Origin: Sitta carolinensis
Taxonomy: Eukaryota; Chordata; Aves; Passeriformes; Sittidae
Assembly: GCA_032173965.1 (NCBI GenBank)
Contig: CM063295.1
Span: forward strand, 2,666,001-2,730,000
Direction: 5' to 3'
Length of the DNA stretch: 64,000 nucleotides
Positions 30,985 through 45,100 of the stretch are shown in pieces. A program made the position numbers and the translations under genes. The stretch's first letter is position 1. Each line of letters starts with the position of its first letter. The notes under the pieces were generated by a model. The model was not told the origin of the DNA. It saw nothing but the letters and a program-made list of their open reading frames with translations, and made no database searches.

Positions 30985-33900
30985 CTGTGAGAGAAAAAGG
31001 AGAGTCAAGTCAGAAGGACACAATCTTGACGTGCTCTGCATCACCAGGCAGAAGGACTCTGCCAGGAGCCCCAGCCTCAACGATGGGCACAGAAGCAGCT
31101 GTGCTTACACTGCGTTGCACTGATGGAGCCATGAACAATTTGACTCATAACTGGAAGAAAAAGGGAATTCATGGAGTAATGAAGATGATACTGTTAGAGC
31201 TAAGGGAGGGAATGAGACTCTATGGAAGAAGTCCCGTTTCCATCAGGGTTCATGGAGTGCATGGCCTAGCTGCTTAGCATCGTTATTCTATGAGCAGCTA
31301 AAAGCAATACCTAGATAGTATGACAGCATTTTTCTCAGTCAAGAAAGGCTTCTGCTCTTCCAATAGGAAGAGCTCACCCATTCTATGCTTATTTTAACAT
31401 CCGTCTTTACTCCAACACATTTGTAGAGGGAAGGAAGTGAAGCAAGAAACAGCTGCTGCTCATATCACAGTACCTAAAACCGACCTGCAGTGTTGCACTG
31501 AGGATACCTGCAAATTCCACCAGGAGGAACTGCCTAATCCCACCGGCCTTCCCAGTGCACAGTCTGCTCAGGGATCTGTGAAGGTTGGTTTGTATACAAC
31601 CCATGCCTTGTTGTTCAAGTACACATGCAGGCCAGCCTCCTTCTTTTCAGCAAAATTTCACAAAGGGAGGCTACCTGCATGAACTGACCTGGGAAATTAG
31701 TTCCTTGCTCAGGAAGAGACCTGATGGTGAAGCAGCCTGTGAACCAAGCAGGCATGAATTCCTTCATGCTGACTCTGCCACCAGCATAGAAATGCCATTG
31801 CTGCCAATGTGTCTGCAGCTCTTGCCACCCTGCAGGACAGACAGGCCACGCAGGCATCTTGTTCTCCTGCAAGTTATTTTGTAACATGCCAGAAGAAGGA
31901 ACAAGCTGAAATATTCACACAAACCAAAGAGTACTTAGTCCCCTGCTCTCCCTGCCTGCCCCTGTCCATGAAGAGAAACATTTTTAAGATATCTTGAAGT
32001 TGATGAATTCCTGGGTTTTCCAGGAATCTGAAAAACAGTGTCCTGTTTCAGTTCAGATCACAAAGCTCATCAGCATCATCCTTTATTCAGTAACTCAGTA
32101 ATCAGCACTTGGTGGATGTGATTTGCAATGGGCCCTATGCAAACATCTCCATGCAACGTGTGCTTCCCTGTTCTGCCAAGAAAAGTGATTCTGGTTCTAC
32201 TGCAGTGGCTAAAGTCCTACAGACAACAGAAAACAGCCCCTGCCCCAGTGAGTTTACATTGAGACAAGACAAGAAAACCCATGAGAAACACAAGATGGAG
32301 GGAGCAGAGGGGAGGAAGACAGCAGCATAGGGTAAAGCTGGCAGTTTGGGTCTATGGAACATAAATGCAGGACAGGATCTGCAAGAACAGGGACTGGCAC
32401 AGAGCCCACTTAAGGCAGAGGTTTTTGGATGTTGTTATGTAAAAGATGGCACATGGTGTACCAGGATGGAAGCACTACCAAAGTATTTTAAAACCTGAAC
32501 TGGACAGGGTTACAGCCTTCATTGCTCACCCAGATCCTGTTCACCTGCCATTTGGGTTCTCAGCACACAAACTATTTATCTTGTAATTCAAGGGGGTCAT
32601 GGATATTCACTGGTCACTAGGAAAAGTCATATTGTTTCAGGTCCATTATGGGATTGGTTAGAAACAAATTACACTTCTACTCTCAGAAAGAGAAAACTAA
32701 CTATTCTGTGTGCCACAAACCAACCAAAACTCCAAGCTACTTCTCCTCAGATGATGAAGCAGCCTAGTTGCAGAATGGTGCAAAGAGCATTCAAAACTGA
32801 GCCAACTGAGGCTTTTCATGGCTGTTTGGCAGGAAGGAGCCTTGTGAGATTTCTCCATACAGAGTCAGTTGGGGATGAGCACAGGGATGTCTTGGGATGT
32901 TGAGTCACCACAGACATCTTCTAGCATGCAAACTTTCTGTCAGTCGCTGCAGACGTGCACTGGAGCAAACTCATTTCTGTATTCCATCAGATTTCAGAAT
33001 AGCTTTCTAGGGCAAGTACTGGAAATAATTTGAAGAACTTCACCCTAAAAAGCCAGGGATAATAAGTGAAAACCTCACCAGCCCCCTTCAACCGTTCTCC
33101 CTGTATAGAACGGTCAGTTCTGAACATTAAAGGAGCTCTGTGCAGTGCAACCCTCCTGTCAAATCCAACATGACAGTGGTGTGATGGAGGCTGAGACAAC
33201 CTCTTAAATTGAGGCAGGAATGATGGATAGCTCAGGCCTTCCCTGAGGGCAAACAGAAGGATGATTTTTGGACAATCCAATTAAAATATAGCACAAACTT
33301 CTAGTGGACCTTTTGCCAGGACTCTCTGGAAGAGGAATGGATTATTCTAGCAGTGTACTAAGCACTCAAATACACAGAATAAAATGCACAGGGCAATCCA
33401 TTTCTCCTTTGTAACTGCTGATATAAAGACAGAGCAGCAGAGAGCACCTGAAGAGGTTGTTGGGTGTGAAACTGTGATGGCTGAAGGAATCAAGAGTGGG
33501 CAGATGGGTCCTGGGAGGTCCCTGGCACTCTCTGGAGGAGTTGGGATTGGCTGGGCTCTCCCACAACACTCCCCGGATGTGGTTGTGTCACAACTGTGAG
33601 GATGCAGGTTTGGTCACAACTATTGTATTTAGCTAAAATTACACACTTAAGCATGTATACAACAGGGATTACTTCCATTTTAGCTCTGCCTCTAGTACAT
33701 CAATGCAAATGTAAACTTTTGGTAAGCGTAAGGAGATGGAAAGGGTATAGGATTTCAAAGCAATCATAACAGGTTACATTACTTTTGAGGAATCCATCTG
33801 TATTCAATCCTTCTCCTAATGTTCTCTCTCCCTGACAACTCTCTTCAGCTGGCTCGTATCACTATTTGAATGTTTTGTGCCGTGCCTCTGAAGAACCCTT

Positions 33901-36900
33901 TCAACATCTATTAGGAGGAAAACATTAAAGGAACATGGAGTCTAACAAAAAAACCTGGTCACTTCTGATCTGGGAGGGGAGGCTGCTTTAAAAGGGATTC
34001 AGGCACCCTCAGAGCGATTTGAAATGTCAGCTAAAAACCTCACATACCGAGCTCTATGCACTGATAAGGGCGATAAAAGGAAAGGTGAGCATTTAAAGTT
34101 AGACTTCATAAAAATTCCTGCAGCCTTCCAGAATTTTATTTCATTTTTAAAGACAGACAGAGCAATGAGCGTTTTTGAAACGAACACAGAACATTTCATA
34201 CGTTGCAGAAATAAAGCTGCATGTCTCTTCTGCTGCTCTCAGTTGCTCAACCCTCAAAATAATCACATAAGGAACAATTATAACAGAGATCACAGCGACC
34301 CAAGTAAGTCAGCCTGACCAGCTGCCTTTTCTTTGCATAAAGCCCTCCACTGATCACTGCACTGGTAATGCTGACAAGGGCCTAAACTGCTGTAGAGAAG
34401 CAGCAAGAATCTCCTTAAGGCTTCCTTCTACCTGTTCAGGGTTTATTTTGCATGTTGTCTTGGCTGCATCCCATCCATCCCCAGATCCCTCACTCTGACC
34501 AAGAACCCAGCACTTGGGACATCAGCACCACCAGATCCTGGAGTCTCAATGTAAGTGAGCAGAGAGGTGAGGTCCTCTTCAGTACGCTTGGTCCATGTGG
34601 AGTTCCCCTTGCATCCTGAATCCCTAAGGGCATCCTTTTCTTTCCAGCCTGGGAACCCCAGTCTCCCTCAAACAACTTCCCCCGATGGCTATTTCAATTT
34701 TAAATCAAAGATGCAAAGTCCCCAACCTTCGTCAAACATGTTACTCTGCTCTATGCAAAATCCCCAGGTTGGTGTGCTCTGGGGAAGAATTGCATCACCC
34801 TCAGCACCCACAGTGGGAGGAAGAGCTCACCAATCCTGCCTCCAAAGCCAAATCCGAGTGGCACTCCCTTTGGTTCTCACCAGTTATGTACATCCTCCAC
34901 TGATGTTCTTCATCAAGCATGGGAAAAAAAAACCCACTAAGGCAAGAAGAAAACTTCCTTGAAGGTGAAAGGCCTCTAGGCAACTGATTTCTGTAGAATT
35001 TAAATTTCCACTGGAGGGAATAAGTTGCGCAATGCTCTACTGGCAGGTCTGAGAGATGTGGTCTTCCCGAGCCTGCTAGCAGCTCCAGCATGGCTGGAAC
35101 AGCTCCCAGTTTAACAAGGAAGATGATCAATCCATCAATTTTCATTGCTACCACTTCTCCAGCTCCAGCACTAAATTTTTATGACATTGACATTTTCTGG
35201 AAGAAAATTTTTCCTCAAAAGAATTGAAGCTGTAATAGAATCCAGGCAGGCCTCCTTTTGCAAGGGTGCCCCACCTCCCTGACCTGGACAAATCCAAAAT
35301 CCCACGGTGGCCTGGGAAGCTCCTCCAAACCCCTGCACTACCAAGGAAGCAGTTGTCTGAGACACAGTATTAGCAAATCAAAGAGATTAAAGGCTCATGA
35401 AGCTGACAACCACAAAACTCCAAAGCATTCTCCCTAAACAGCTCTTGCAGAAGTTCTCCTCCCATGCCATAGTCCGAACCTTTGGTCACCACAGCTCATT
35501 TTTAACATGGGAGAAATCTCATTTTCCAGATGCCATGAGGCAGCTGATAACCACCCGAGCTTCATGAGCCACATTGGAAAGTTCTGAGCTGCAGGAGTTC
35601 TGTGGATGTTGGTGAGTCCCACTAAAGGACACCCCAAAATGGGCTCTGTGGGAACTCCAGATGTCTCACCACAGGTGATGGCAGGTAGAGGAGCTGAGAT
35701 GCCCTCCCTCCTGCACTGCAGTGAGCAACCTCACAGTGGGAGACAATTCCTCCTTTCCTCTTTGGGTGGGGGGTGTTTGGGCTGAGGGATGCTGCCCTGA
35801 GACCACAGATCAGGGCTGCAACTCACAGGGACCCATCTACTCATTCTGTGCTCCCACCCTGCTTTTTCACACCAACGTCTGAAAAATCAGTTCAAACTTT
35901 CACAGTCCTGTGTTTCTGAAGGTGATTATTTCTAGGAAACCAGCATTAAGCATTGCTCTTATTTGGTGTCTCTGGTCATTTTGCATTTGTGACTGGGAGG
36001 ATGCAGTCTAATGCTGAGACATCCTTCCAGCTCATTACTCTGACATGTTTCATTTATTCAGTGTGGGAAAAAATTATTTAAAAAGTTACTTACTTCCATC
36101 CAAAAACCAGAAAGTCCTTCTAGAATCACAGGTTGCTGCACCTCCAGTTGGCCACCTACTTCCAAAACTTACTCTATCAACAAGCAGGTGACTGTCATAT
36201 CCTTCATGCAGTTCCACATTTCATTATCACAACCAATCAAATTAAAAGCTGCAGATGTTGGTTTATGATGTACGAGCCAAAGCAAATCCCTTCAGCATGT
36301 CTAAATAGCAGGTGCTGACTAGAGTGTCCCAGCAGCAGGGTCACCTTTAAACAAGGGATTACAACAGCATCCACCACGGAGTCTGATTTACAAGATTACA
36401 TTAATCCACCACCTGAGCAGAAAAGTCTGTTGCCAGTCCATAGTACCAACAACTATCACAGAAGTTGTATCATACAGATTCTCCCAAACCATCATGGGAA
36501 CGTTTTGGAGCTAAGAACAAAATGTCAATGAAGATGCAAAGCTGAAAACCTTCACTCCTGACTGGATTTGATCTGTGCTAAAGATGCAAAGTCAGCTCAA
36601 GAGGTTAAAATTGGGGATTTCCTGATAATCTGATTGCAGATTGTTGGGGTTGCTGCACTTAACACTCTTCCCAATTACTCTGGGTACTCAGAGGCTGCTG
36701 TGCATCTCAACTTTATCACTGCCAATGTCAGGCTAATCACATATGTTCCAGGCAAGGGCAGCTTCTTCAAAGATCACATCAATTCTGGACAAGTTAATCT
36801 GTTCTTTGAGGTCTCCAGATGGCTCTTGCCAAGAAAGTTCACTTCCAGCTCTGCAGCCAGCGAGCGCAGCGGCCCCAGCGCTCTGCAGAGCATTACAAAG

Positions 36901-38674
36901 GAACCAGATCAAAGTTGTGTCTTACAAAAAAATGAAATCTGAAGTTTGAAAAGCAACAGCAGCCTGTCACTTGTAGGCTTAAAGATGACTTCTGCATGCT
37001 CCAGCTATCAGGGAATTTATGATTACAGTCTGGCTTTTAAAAGCTGATGAAAAAAATGACACTCTTTAGCACTCCTTGCCTTTGCAAATCTTCTTCCCTG
37101 CGTATTCATCCTCCCACGCCAGAGGAAGAAGGGAAATAAATAAAAATGTAACTAAAAGTACAGATAAGGGCTCTTCTCCTCTTTTCTTCTAAGGCATTCA
37201 ATTCCATTTTAGGACTACATGGAGATGATTTTATGGGGAGCTTCAGCAATTATTGTTAAGTATTAAAGCACAGTTACAAAAGCTAAATCGGAGATTTACC
37301 AGACTGAATTTCCAGTTTCTAACTCCTTTGCATTTACTAAGGACATGCTACTTCTCAGGCAGGACTAATGTACAGAGGATGCATTAATTGCAACTAGTAA
37401 TTTAGATCATAGGATACAGCAAGGTGGGGGAGAGAATCTAGGAAGGAAGTTGAAATACAGGAAATAAAATGTTTGCCTTAGGAGGCAAATAAAGACTAGA
37501 TAGGCTAAATATTGTGGCTGTGCTGCCCTATCACCACTCTAACCTTCATAGGAAAGGCTTTCAGACAACAGGATGAAACCACTGTATTCCAAGGAAACTG
37601 CAGAACAAGTCTCTCAAGATTTCATTTGACTGTATCTCCAAACCAGCCCTCCCAGCTCCTCCTTCCCAAAGGAGGCGAGGCTGTGCTCACTCATCACCCC
37701 AGTGTAATACTGGATTTTGTCCTCTAGTTACAGATTTAAAATCAAAACTGCAAAAATCTGAGTCTGACAAACAATGAAAGCAAGTCTTTCCTCAAAACAA
37801 TGCATGTCTTCCTAGAAAAAGACCACAAACCTCATTTGTTTAATAGCTCAAAGCACAAGATATTCATTAAAATGAAAAGAAAAAAAAAAGGCAACACAAT
37901 GTCTGCACAACAATTAACAGGACAATTGGATCATCTTCCTGAAATACAGCAAATGTTGCAGAACATTCTGTTCCATATCTAGCAATAACAGGTATCTGCC
38001 TAGATTAATTTCAACATACTAGCCTGAGTTTATACCATAATAGAAGTTTTCTTTGGTTTTTTAAATGATGACATGATTTATATGAATCCTCATCTGTCAT
38101 GAAAGACTGACAGTATTAGGGACATTTTCTATAAAATATACAGGACTCAGTTGCATTAATTGCAACTGAACAAGAGCTTTGGAGCAGCCAGGCTGCATCA
38201 CCCATCCAAAAGCTGTTGTACTGACTTAAGAAGCAAGAAAAGAAGGACAAACTCAGCAGTGTGTGTGCATTTTGGATATCCAGGATATTCTGCTGCCCCC
38301 CCATGAGCCACACTCACCTCCATGTCCTGGCCTCTGCCAGACAATACATCACAGGAGAACTGGTTTTAATACTTTATTGGAAGAGACAGAATCAGGCTTG
38401 TGCAGGGATGTGCTGAACATCCAAGCAAGTTAACCCCTGAAACGAGTGGGATCTGAGTCCTCATCCCTGATTTTCTGACTCTAAATGTGCTCTCCCAGGG
38501 CACCAGGATGGCGAGCACGGACACAGGTAGAGAGGGTTGGTTATGCAGCCTCCTTTCCCTGCTTAAACTGAGAGCTGGGGAAAATTCAGCAAGAGGATGA
38601 CTGGCAAGAGCTCCCCACTCTGCTAACTGGCTTCTCGGACTGAAATGACATTTCTGTTTAATACAAGTGATTTC

Positions 38675-38693
38675 ATATATATACATATATATG
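38675..38693. repeat. Short AT-rich alternating tract
   Basis: The run atatatacatatatatg lies about 300 bases left of the CpG-dense patch. It is too short to classify further. Confidence 0.6.
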
Positions 38694-38979
38694 CGTGGCT
38701 AAGTGGATGAACACACAGAGCAGGCATTTCAGACAGCATTTCAGCGCCAGCTCCCTGCTTTCCTTGGTGACTGTCCCAGGTAAATTTGGGCTGGTAGAGA
38801 GGGGAAACACTTTTCAAAGTGCTGGGGGGGTCTTTGCATGGGTCTCTCTGCTTTTAGCCCCACGGTTTCTCTTCCCTGGCAAGGCAGGCGGGGCAGGCGT
38901 GCAGGAGGTCCAGAGGAAACAGTTCTTCCCAGACGGGGCCACAGTGTCACAGAAGGAGTGGCAGCAGTGACCCTGCCGG

Positions 38980-39180
38980 GGTTCAGAGCCGACCCTGCCG
39001 AGGTTCTGAGCCTTCCCTGCCGTGCCAAGCCAAGCAGCCGTGGCTCCCCGGGCAGATGGAGCCGGCAGCTCGAAGCGTGTCCCGGCGCTCCAGCCGCGCC
39101 GACACCCACGCACGGCGGCTCCGCGCCCGGAGCGCCCCCCTGCCCGCGCCGAGAGCGCCTTCGTGGAACAAATTACTTCC
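38980..39180. promoter_or_regulatory. Intronic CpG-dense patch, candidate CpG island or internal promoter
   Basis: About 26 CpG dinucleotides in roughly 200 bases, with words such as ccgcgccgac, ggcggctccgcgcccgg and cccgcgccgagagcgcc. The surrounding intron has very few CpGs. The patch lies in the large 5' intron, about 8 kb upstream of exon 3. GC-box-like and E2F-like words are present, but no TATA element and no recognisable first exon. It could be an alternative AXIN1 promoter, an enhancer or an orphan island. Confidence 0.45.
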
Positions 39181-42100
39181 AAATGCCTGGCTCTGAGGCA
39201 CAGGGAAAGAGGGAAGCCCAGGTTTGTACCTGGGTCTGCTCACAACATAAAGGAGGCAGCAGCTCCACTTAAAAACACCACTGCCTGCAAACTATCAAAT
39301 TAATCCCAGGATTTCAACAGCTTTTCTTCATTATTTTTTGTCTCAACCAAACCACAAATTTACTTAATGACTAAACCAGGCGAGCGAGTGCTTTGTTTTC
39401 CAGACAGCAGGAACGTTTCTAACGGGATCCAGGTTTTCAGAACATACGCTTACCCAACGTCAGGCAAGGAGGGAGAGGTTCCATTGCCGAGATGTGTTTG
39501 ATGCTTTTTTTAACTCCTCCAAACCTGCCAGCACCGTGGCTGGGGCATCTCCGAGCCCTGAGCCCGAGGAGAGGCACTGAGCGGGGTGAGGAGGAATACA
39601 GTAAGAACACTGTGTTCCAGGAATGACTGAATAAAGGCAAGAGCATGCTTTTGGCCAGCAGGATTCAGCACTGTAACTCCGTCTGCCACTTTTCTTCTCT
39701 GTCTGAAGCAATGTTGTTTGTCCACGCTTCTCTGAAATGGAAAGTATTTCCTCTTGCCTGCTTGTTCCAAGGAAAGATCAGAGGAGGCCTGGTATAACCA
39801 GGCAGAACCGGGGATTCTCCAGTGACTTGACTATTCTTTGCCAAAATTTCTGCTCAACCAGAAAGGGCTTACAAGAAAGAAATTACGAGCATATTTCTCT
39901 GCAAGTTCAGTAACTTAAGACCACGGTCTGTAGAATAAGTTTTTGGATGGAAACAAAGCATCCAGCTTTGGCCAATGACTCCAGATCACTCCCTGCCTTC
40001 CTACATACCTACAGAGCCTCTGGAGGGTTCAAAAACGCAGGACAGGGCAGGGACATCCACAAATAAATGGATCACACTGGGGAATGGGAGCCACTGGAAT
40101 CCAGGGGCTAAATAAGACCCTGGGTGCTCAGTCCTTCCTTGGACCACCAAAGTTTTTCAGGAGGGCATCAATCCCTGCACTGCAATCCATTGTTGTATTG
40201 CTTTCGGGGATAAATTTCCCAATACTTCAGTCACAACAGTGGTATTGCAGATGGCTGAAATGAAAGGGGAAGATATGCAGCTCAGGGGGGCTCTGTTTTT
40301 CAAAGGCTACTTGCAGCTTTGACATTAAACCGCTTGCCTGTACCACTGGGCTGTGTAACATAAGCTGAGCTGCACAACCACAGACTTGCTAGCCTCACTT
40401 GAATTCCCCTCAAAACAATGGCATGAAACTCAATACTCTTTACCAATTCATTGCCAACAAACTTGGAATTTTAATGAAATTACAAATTTGGATGGCAGAA
40501 GAAACCAGCTGAGGTAATATTTTGAATGCCTATGAGGCACCTAACTTAGCACCTCAAAAACCACTCAGGTTTGCTCATGAAGACCTTTGACGAAGCCCTA
40601 CTAATGATGAGGTGGGCAGAATTAGCAGTAATCCTGCACAAAATAAAAGACTTTATTTCACTGATTAAGGTCTGGCTCACAAGGCACATGAAGAGAAGGG
40701 GTCTGTCTCCAAGCAGAGTTGCTCACTGGTGTCTTAACTCCTACAGAAATGATCCAAGAAACTTCCCCCATTGAACAAGAACCTTTGAGGTGAATGAACT
40801 CTGACCTCAGCTGTTAACAAAACCAAAACCATGGAGGGCTGGCAAGACCTGGCAGAGATAAAGCTGAGAGTCAAGATTTAATAGTGCTCCCAGAGGGGAG
40901 ATTCAGCTGATTAGAAACATCCTAATCTTCTCTCTCAGTGTATATTAAAGGTCAAGAAGTGGGATCAGATATTGGCAGCACATGAAAAAACAACTCAGTC
41001 GAGCAAAAAAGACCTTCACAAAGACGTTTCATACCTTCACATTAAAAATTCCTGCAAAGTCTTATTTAACTTTACTTCCCTCTAGGGAACACATTCAAGT
41101 TTCAAGTCAAGAGACCATTAGATTGGGACAGAAAAGAAGTAGCCCTGCAGAAGGCTTCTGCCTCCAATCAGTACTTTATAATGAGCAAGAGTTCACAAGC
41201 ATCCGCTGACTGCAACCATGACAGATAAGGAGGTCTCAGAAGTAGAGGACCACGAAACTGAGCTTCTCTAGCAGTGCTCTGGAGTCTCACAGGCTCCCCA
41301 AATGGGGTCATTAAAGGATACTTGTTGGATCATGTTAACAAACGGCAGGCTCTATCAACAACAACATACTGGCAAGCTGCAAAAAGCTTTTAAACTTCCT
41401 CTATTATTTATTGCTCAGCTTCGAAGAGATGTCAGCATCACAACAAAAGTATAAATCCTAACTCAGTCTCCTGGTCTCTACTGGGAGATCGTAATCTGAC
41501 TTTCCCTTCACAGCTCAAGCTGACCTGGCCAATATAATGCAGGGGCTGGGGCGAGAGGAGGGTGGACTGAGTCATGCTGTCCTTCTGACAAGGTCTGTTA
41601 GAGGTTGACAGCAATGACAAATCCTCAGAAGAACTGTAATAACAACCACCAGAAAGAATGTAAAACACAGAAACTGTGTCTAAGGGAGACAGATGCTGTT
41701 AAAAGGGGTATTTCCTTTTCTAGAGATACTTATTTTATTTCTTTTTTAAGAGTTTAGCAGACTAGCAGGAAACAACTTGCTGTTGTCCCTGGAAAATAGG
41801 CATACAGAAGGAACAGTCTTGTGAAGCTGCTACAAACAGCCCTCCTTTTAAACAAAGATTAAAGTAACTTTTCCTTAGATGGTGAGCATGAAATATTCTT
41901 TCACAGTTATAGTTTTGGGACAGTCACCAAACCTTGCATCTCCAGCCAGACCTGGAAGCCAAACCATCAATTGCTGCATCAAGGTCACACAAAGTCATAT
42001 TTAAAAAGGAAGAATGAAGGCAGTGGATTCAGTTTCCCATTTCTCATGGCTGTTCTTTTACAAATGGATCCAAATTTGGTGTCTGACTGGCAAACCAAGA

Positions 42101-45100
42101 GCAAATAATTTCAGAGCAGCGAGAAAGATGGAGACCAGCATCCAAAGGGGGCCAGGGCAGGTGGGTCAGTGATCCCTGTTTACTGGGAATTCCTTGACTG
42201 TAACTCCAAGGCTGTGTGCTGGGCATGCTCTGCTGCTGAGGGTGGCACATCTCCAGAGGCATTCCAAATAATCCAAGGTGCAAGAATCAGTTCACCTCAT
42301 TGAAACACATATTAAAATGCAGAGAAAATCAGCTGAAGGAGGCAGGGAGGGGAAAAAATTAAAGAGTTGCTCATAGGCAAATTGCACAGGAGCTCACAGG
42401 GCCATTCTGGGGACACAGCAATACCAAAGGGCCCAGCTGAACTCCAGATTTGGGGGGAGGTGAAACACCTTTAACTGTCTGGGAGGTTGACACTTGTGGT
42501 CCATCCCGTTATGAAGTCTGGCCACTGCTCGGGCAAATCCTGTGCTTGTTTTTCCTGGGGGCATTTCACAGCAAGTGAAACTTGACTTCAAGAACTGTTT
42601 ATTTTTGCCCTCGAGATTTTTTCTGTTTTGGTTCTCATCCATTGGAACAGGCAGATATATGGGCTTTTACCTTTATTGCACAAATTCCACAGTATCTTTT
42701 CATCTGGTATGCATTATTCTGGTATATATATATGAAGTACCATGTCCACTCCAAGTGCTGTAAAAGAGCTGTCTGGAGACTTGTTCCATTCCTACTTATC
42801 TTTATACAATTAAAACCAGTTGACAGCTCCACATAGGAAGAATAAGTGACAATGCAAGCAATGTGTTTTTTGTTCTAAACAAATGAACCACTGTTCAGAA
42901 AAAAGATGACTGCATTTGATTTTTACCTCAGTTTCTTAAACACACAAGGCTAGATGAGCAAACTCTGTGTGTTCCATTGATACCTTTTTAATTCCTCCAG
43001 AAATTCTGAGTACAAGGTACTTGCTGACACCCAACCAAATTCAACAGGGGAGGGAGGCTCCAGAGACACTGTGATAATTAGTGAAAATGGGGAAATGTAG
43101 AGAGGCTCTTAAGTGTCTGAATAACTGATCTCCTAAAATCTACACGTAAAGAAGATCTTACAATCACTTCAAATGCTCCAGCTCCAGCTGACAACTCCCC
43201 ACACAATGAATACAGCACAGGACCACTGCAAAAGCCCCACTTTTGTAGCTCCAGAGGTGAGACCTGGTTTAATTCTGCATTTTGTATGGAGTGGGTGGGC
43301 CCACAATCACCCAGTTGACATGATGTGCTGCTGACACCATTTTCTTCTTCTACAGCAGGAGCAGAGCACTGGAGCTTGTCTGACCCATGGCCACATTGCA
43401 ATCATCCCACGTGCCATAACCAGAAATGAAATTCCACAGAGGAAGGGAAAGGCTGTTTTCTGTGTATGGCCTGGAGCACAAGAGCTGTGAAACACTGGAG
43501 CCCATCTGTGTGACACAAACCCACCATCTGTTACTGAGTGCACGTGGGCCACACCATACAGACAGAATTTCACTGACCAGGCAGGTACTACAGGAATGCA
43601 TCACTGCTCTAGATGTTTTCTCCTTAAGACAGCAGGGAAAAGGAACCTATAAGTAGGAAAAAAATGTATCTTCTGCTTAAAACATATATCTTTTGCTCAT
43701 GTATCCCTTACCATCTCCTCTCTGCAGAACTTCATCTGCTCAGGGCACAGGATAAATGGATCCATATCCTTATTTTTCCCCCTCTATGTACTTTTACATC
43801 ACCCAAATCTCATGTTGAGTGCAGCATTACTCACTTAACTGGAGATTCCTCTTGGCAATTTCCACAAGTGCATCTTGTAGTTATTTGTGCTGCTGTACTG
43901 GAGGAAGGAAAAGCCATTATTCCCTTACGCACAAAAAGCCAACTGCAATGCTGAAATTGTCACAACTTTCTCAAGACGTGGGTGCTTGATTTGAAATGCT
44001 CTGTGCCTAATACTCAGTGTTTTTAAAGACTTCTGCCTTGATGCATGCTCAGCACATCAGCAAGTCTGATCTGGGTCTCAATTAGCAGACAGAAAGCTGA
44101 GGAAACACAAAAGACTCTCTCCCTGGGAGAAGAGCTGTCTTCCAGCACTGCTCTGATAAGAGCCAGCACAGAAGGACCTCTGTTTTCCTGCCTGCATCTT
44201 CTGTCTTTTCTACTACAGGGCCTTTCAATGACACAAGAGGCAATGCAGGTGCCCTGTGCACTTTCCTTCCTACCTGCTCTGTTGGCTCCTCTGGCTCAAC
44301 CCAGCCCATGCACAGAGAAAGCAAAAAGGCTGAAGTACAGGCAGCTTCAGCTACAGCCCCTGAAAGCTCTGGGAGGCTTTGTAAAACCCCTTTCCAGTTC
44401 CAATACCCTGTGCAGTTTGTCTCTTGCTAGCTCCCAACATCACCTGCTTACCGTTGGAGGAACTCCCCCTCTTCACCTCCCCCTCATCCCTGCACAAAAA
44501 GCCTTTTTTTTTTGGTGAGTTCCTTTTCTGGAGGCTGTGAGAAGAGAGCTGGCTCACCTAACAATGAGTGCTGAAGGCTCCATGATCAGCAGCAGCAGCA
44601 ATTGCAGTTTCCTGTCTCTGAAGTCTTAGCCATGAGCACGGTCACAGTAAATACACTTTTCAGATACTCTGACTGCCAAAATTTTAAACCATCTTCTATA
44701 GAGCTTGTGCCATTTCACAAGCTTATAATTCAGTCATATTGAATAGATTCTCACATGGATGGCAAAATACATGTCGAAGCTGCCAGCTTCCCTCCCACCT
44801 CCAGCAACCCACTTGCCAAACCCCTGCTTCAAAGTGGGAAAACTGGAAGGTTATCAATGTAAATTATAAGACTCTGACATGAACAAAACAACGTAATTTC
44901 CTCCCCCTTTGTTTTTACTAAAATTTGCCAAAATAATTCGGCCTGAGGCAGAAGCTCAGCATGGAAGAACACCAAACAACACAGTCTGATAAAGATATGA
45001 GCAACTACAACAAAGTTTTATATAATGGGGAATGTTGGGCAACCATGACTACAGCCACTGCTGCCAGCTCTGCCTATAGCATAAATGAGCAATATTATAA

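Noticed and set aside
17450..36915. Scattered ATCAAAG words as TCF/LEF sites that would make AXIN1 a Wnt target
   Set aside because: They occur at about the rate expected for a 7-base word, without clustering. Feedback induction is best established for AXIN2.
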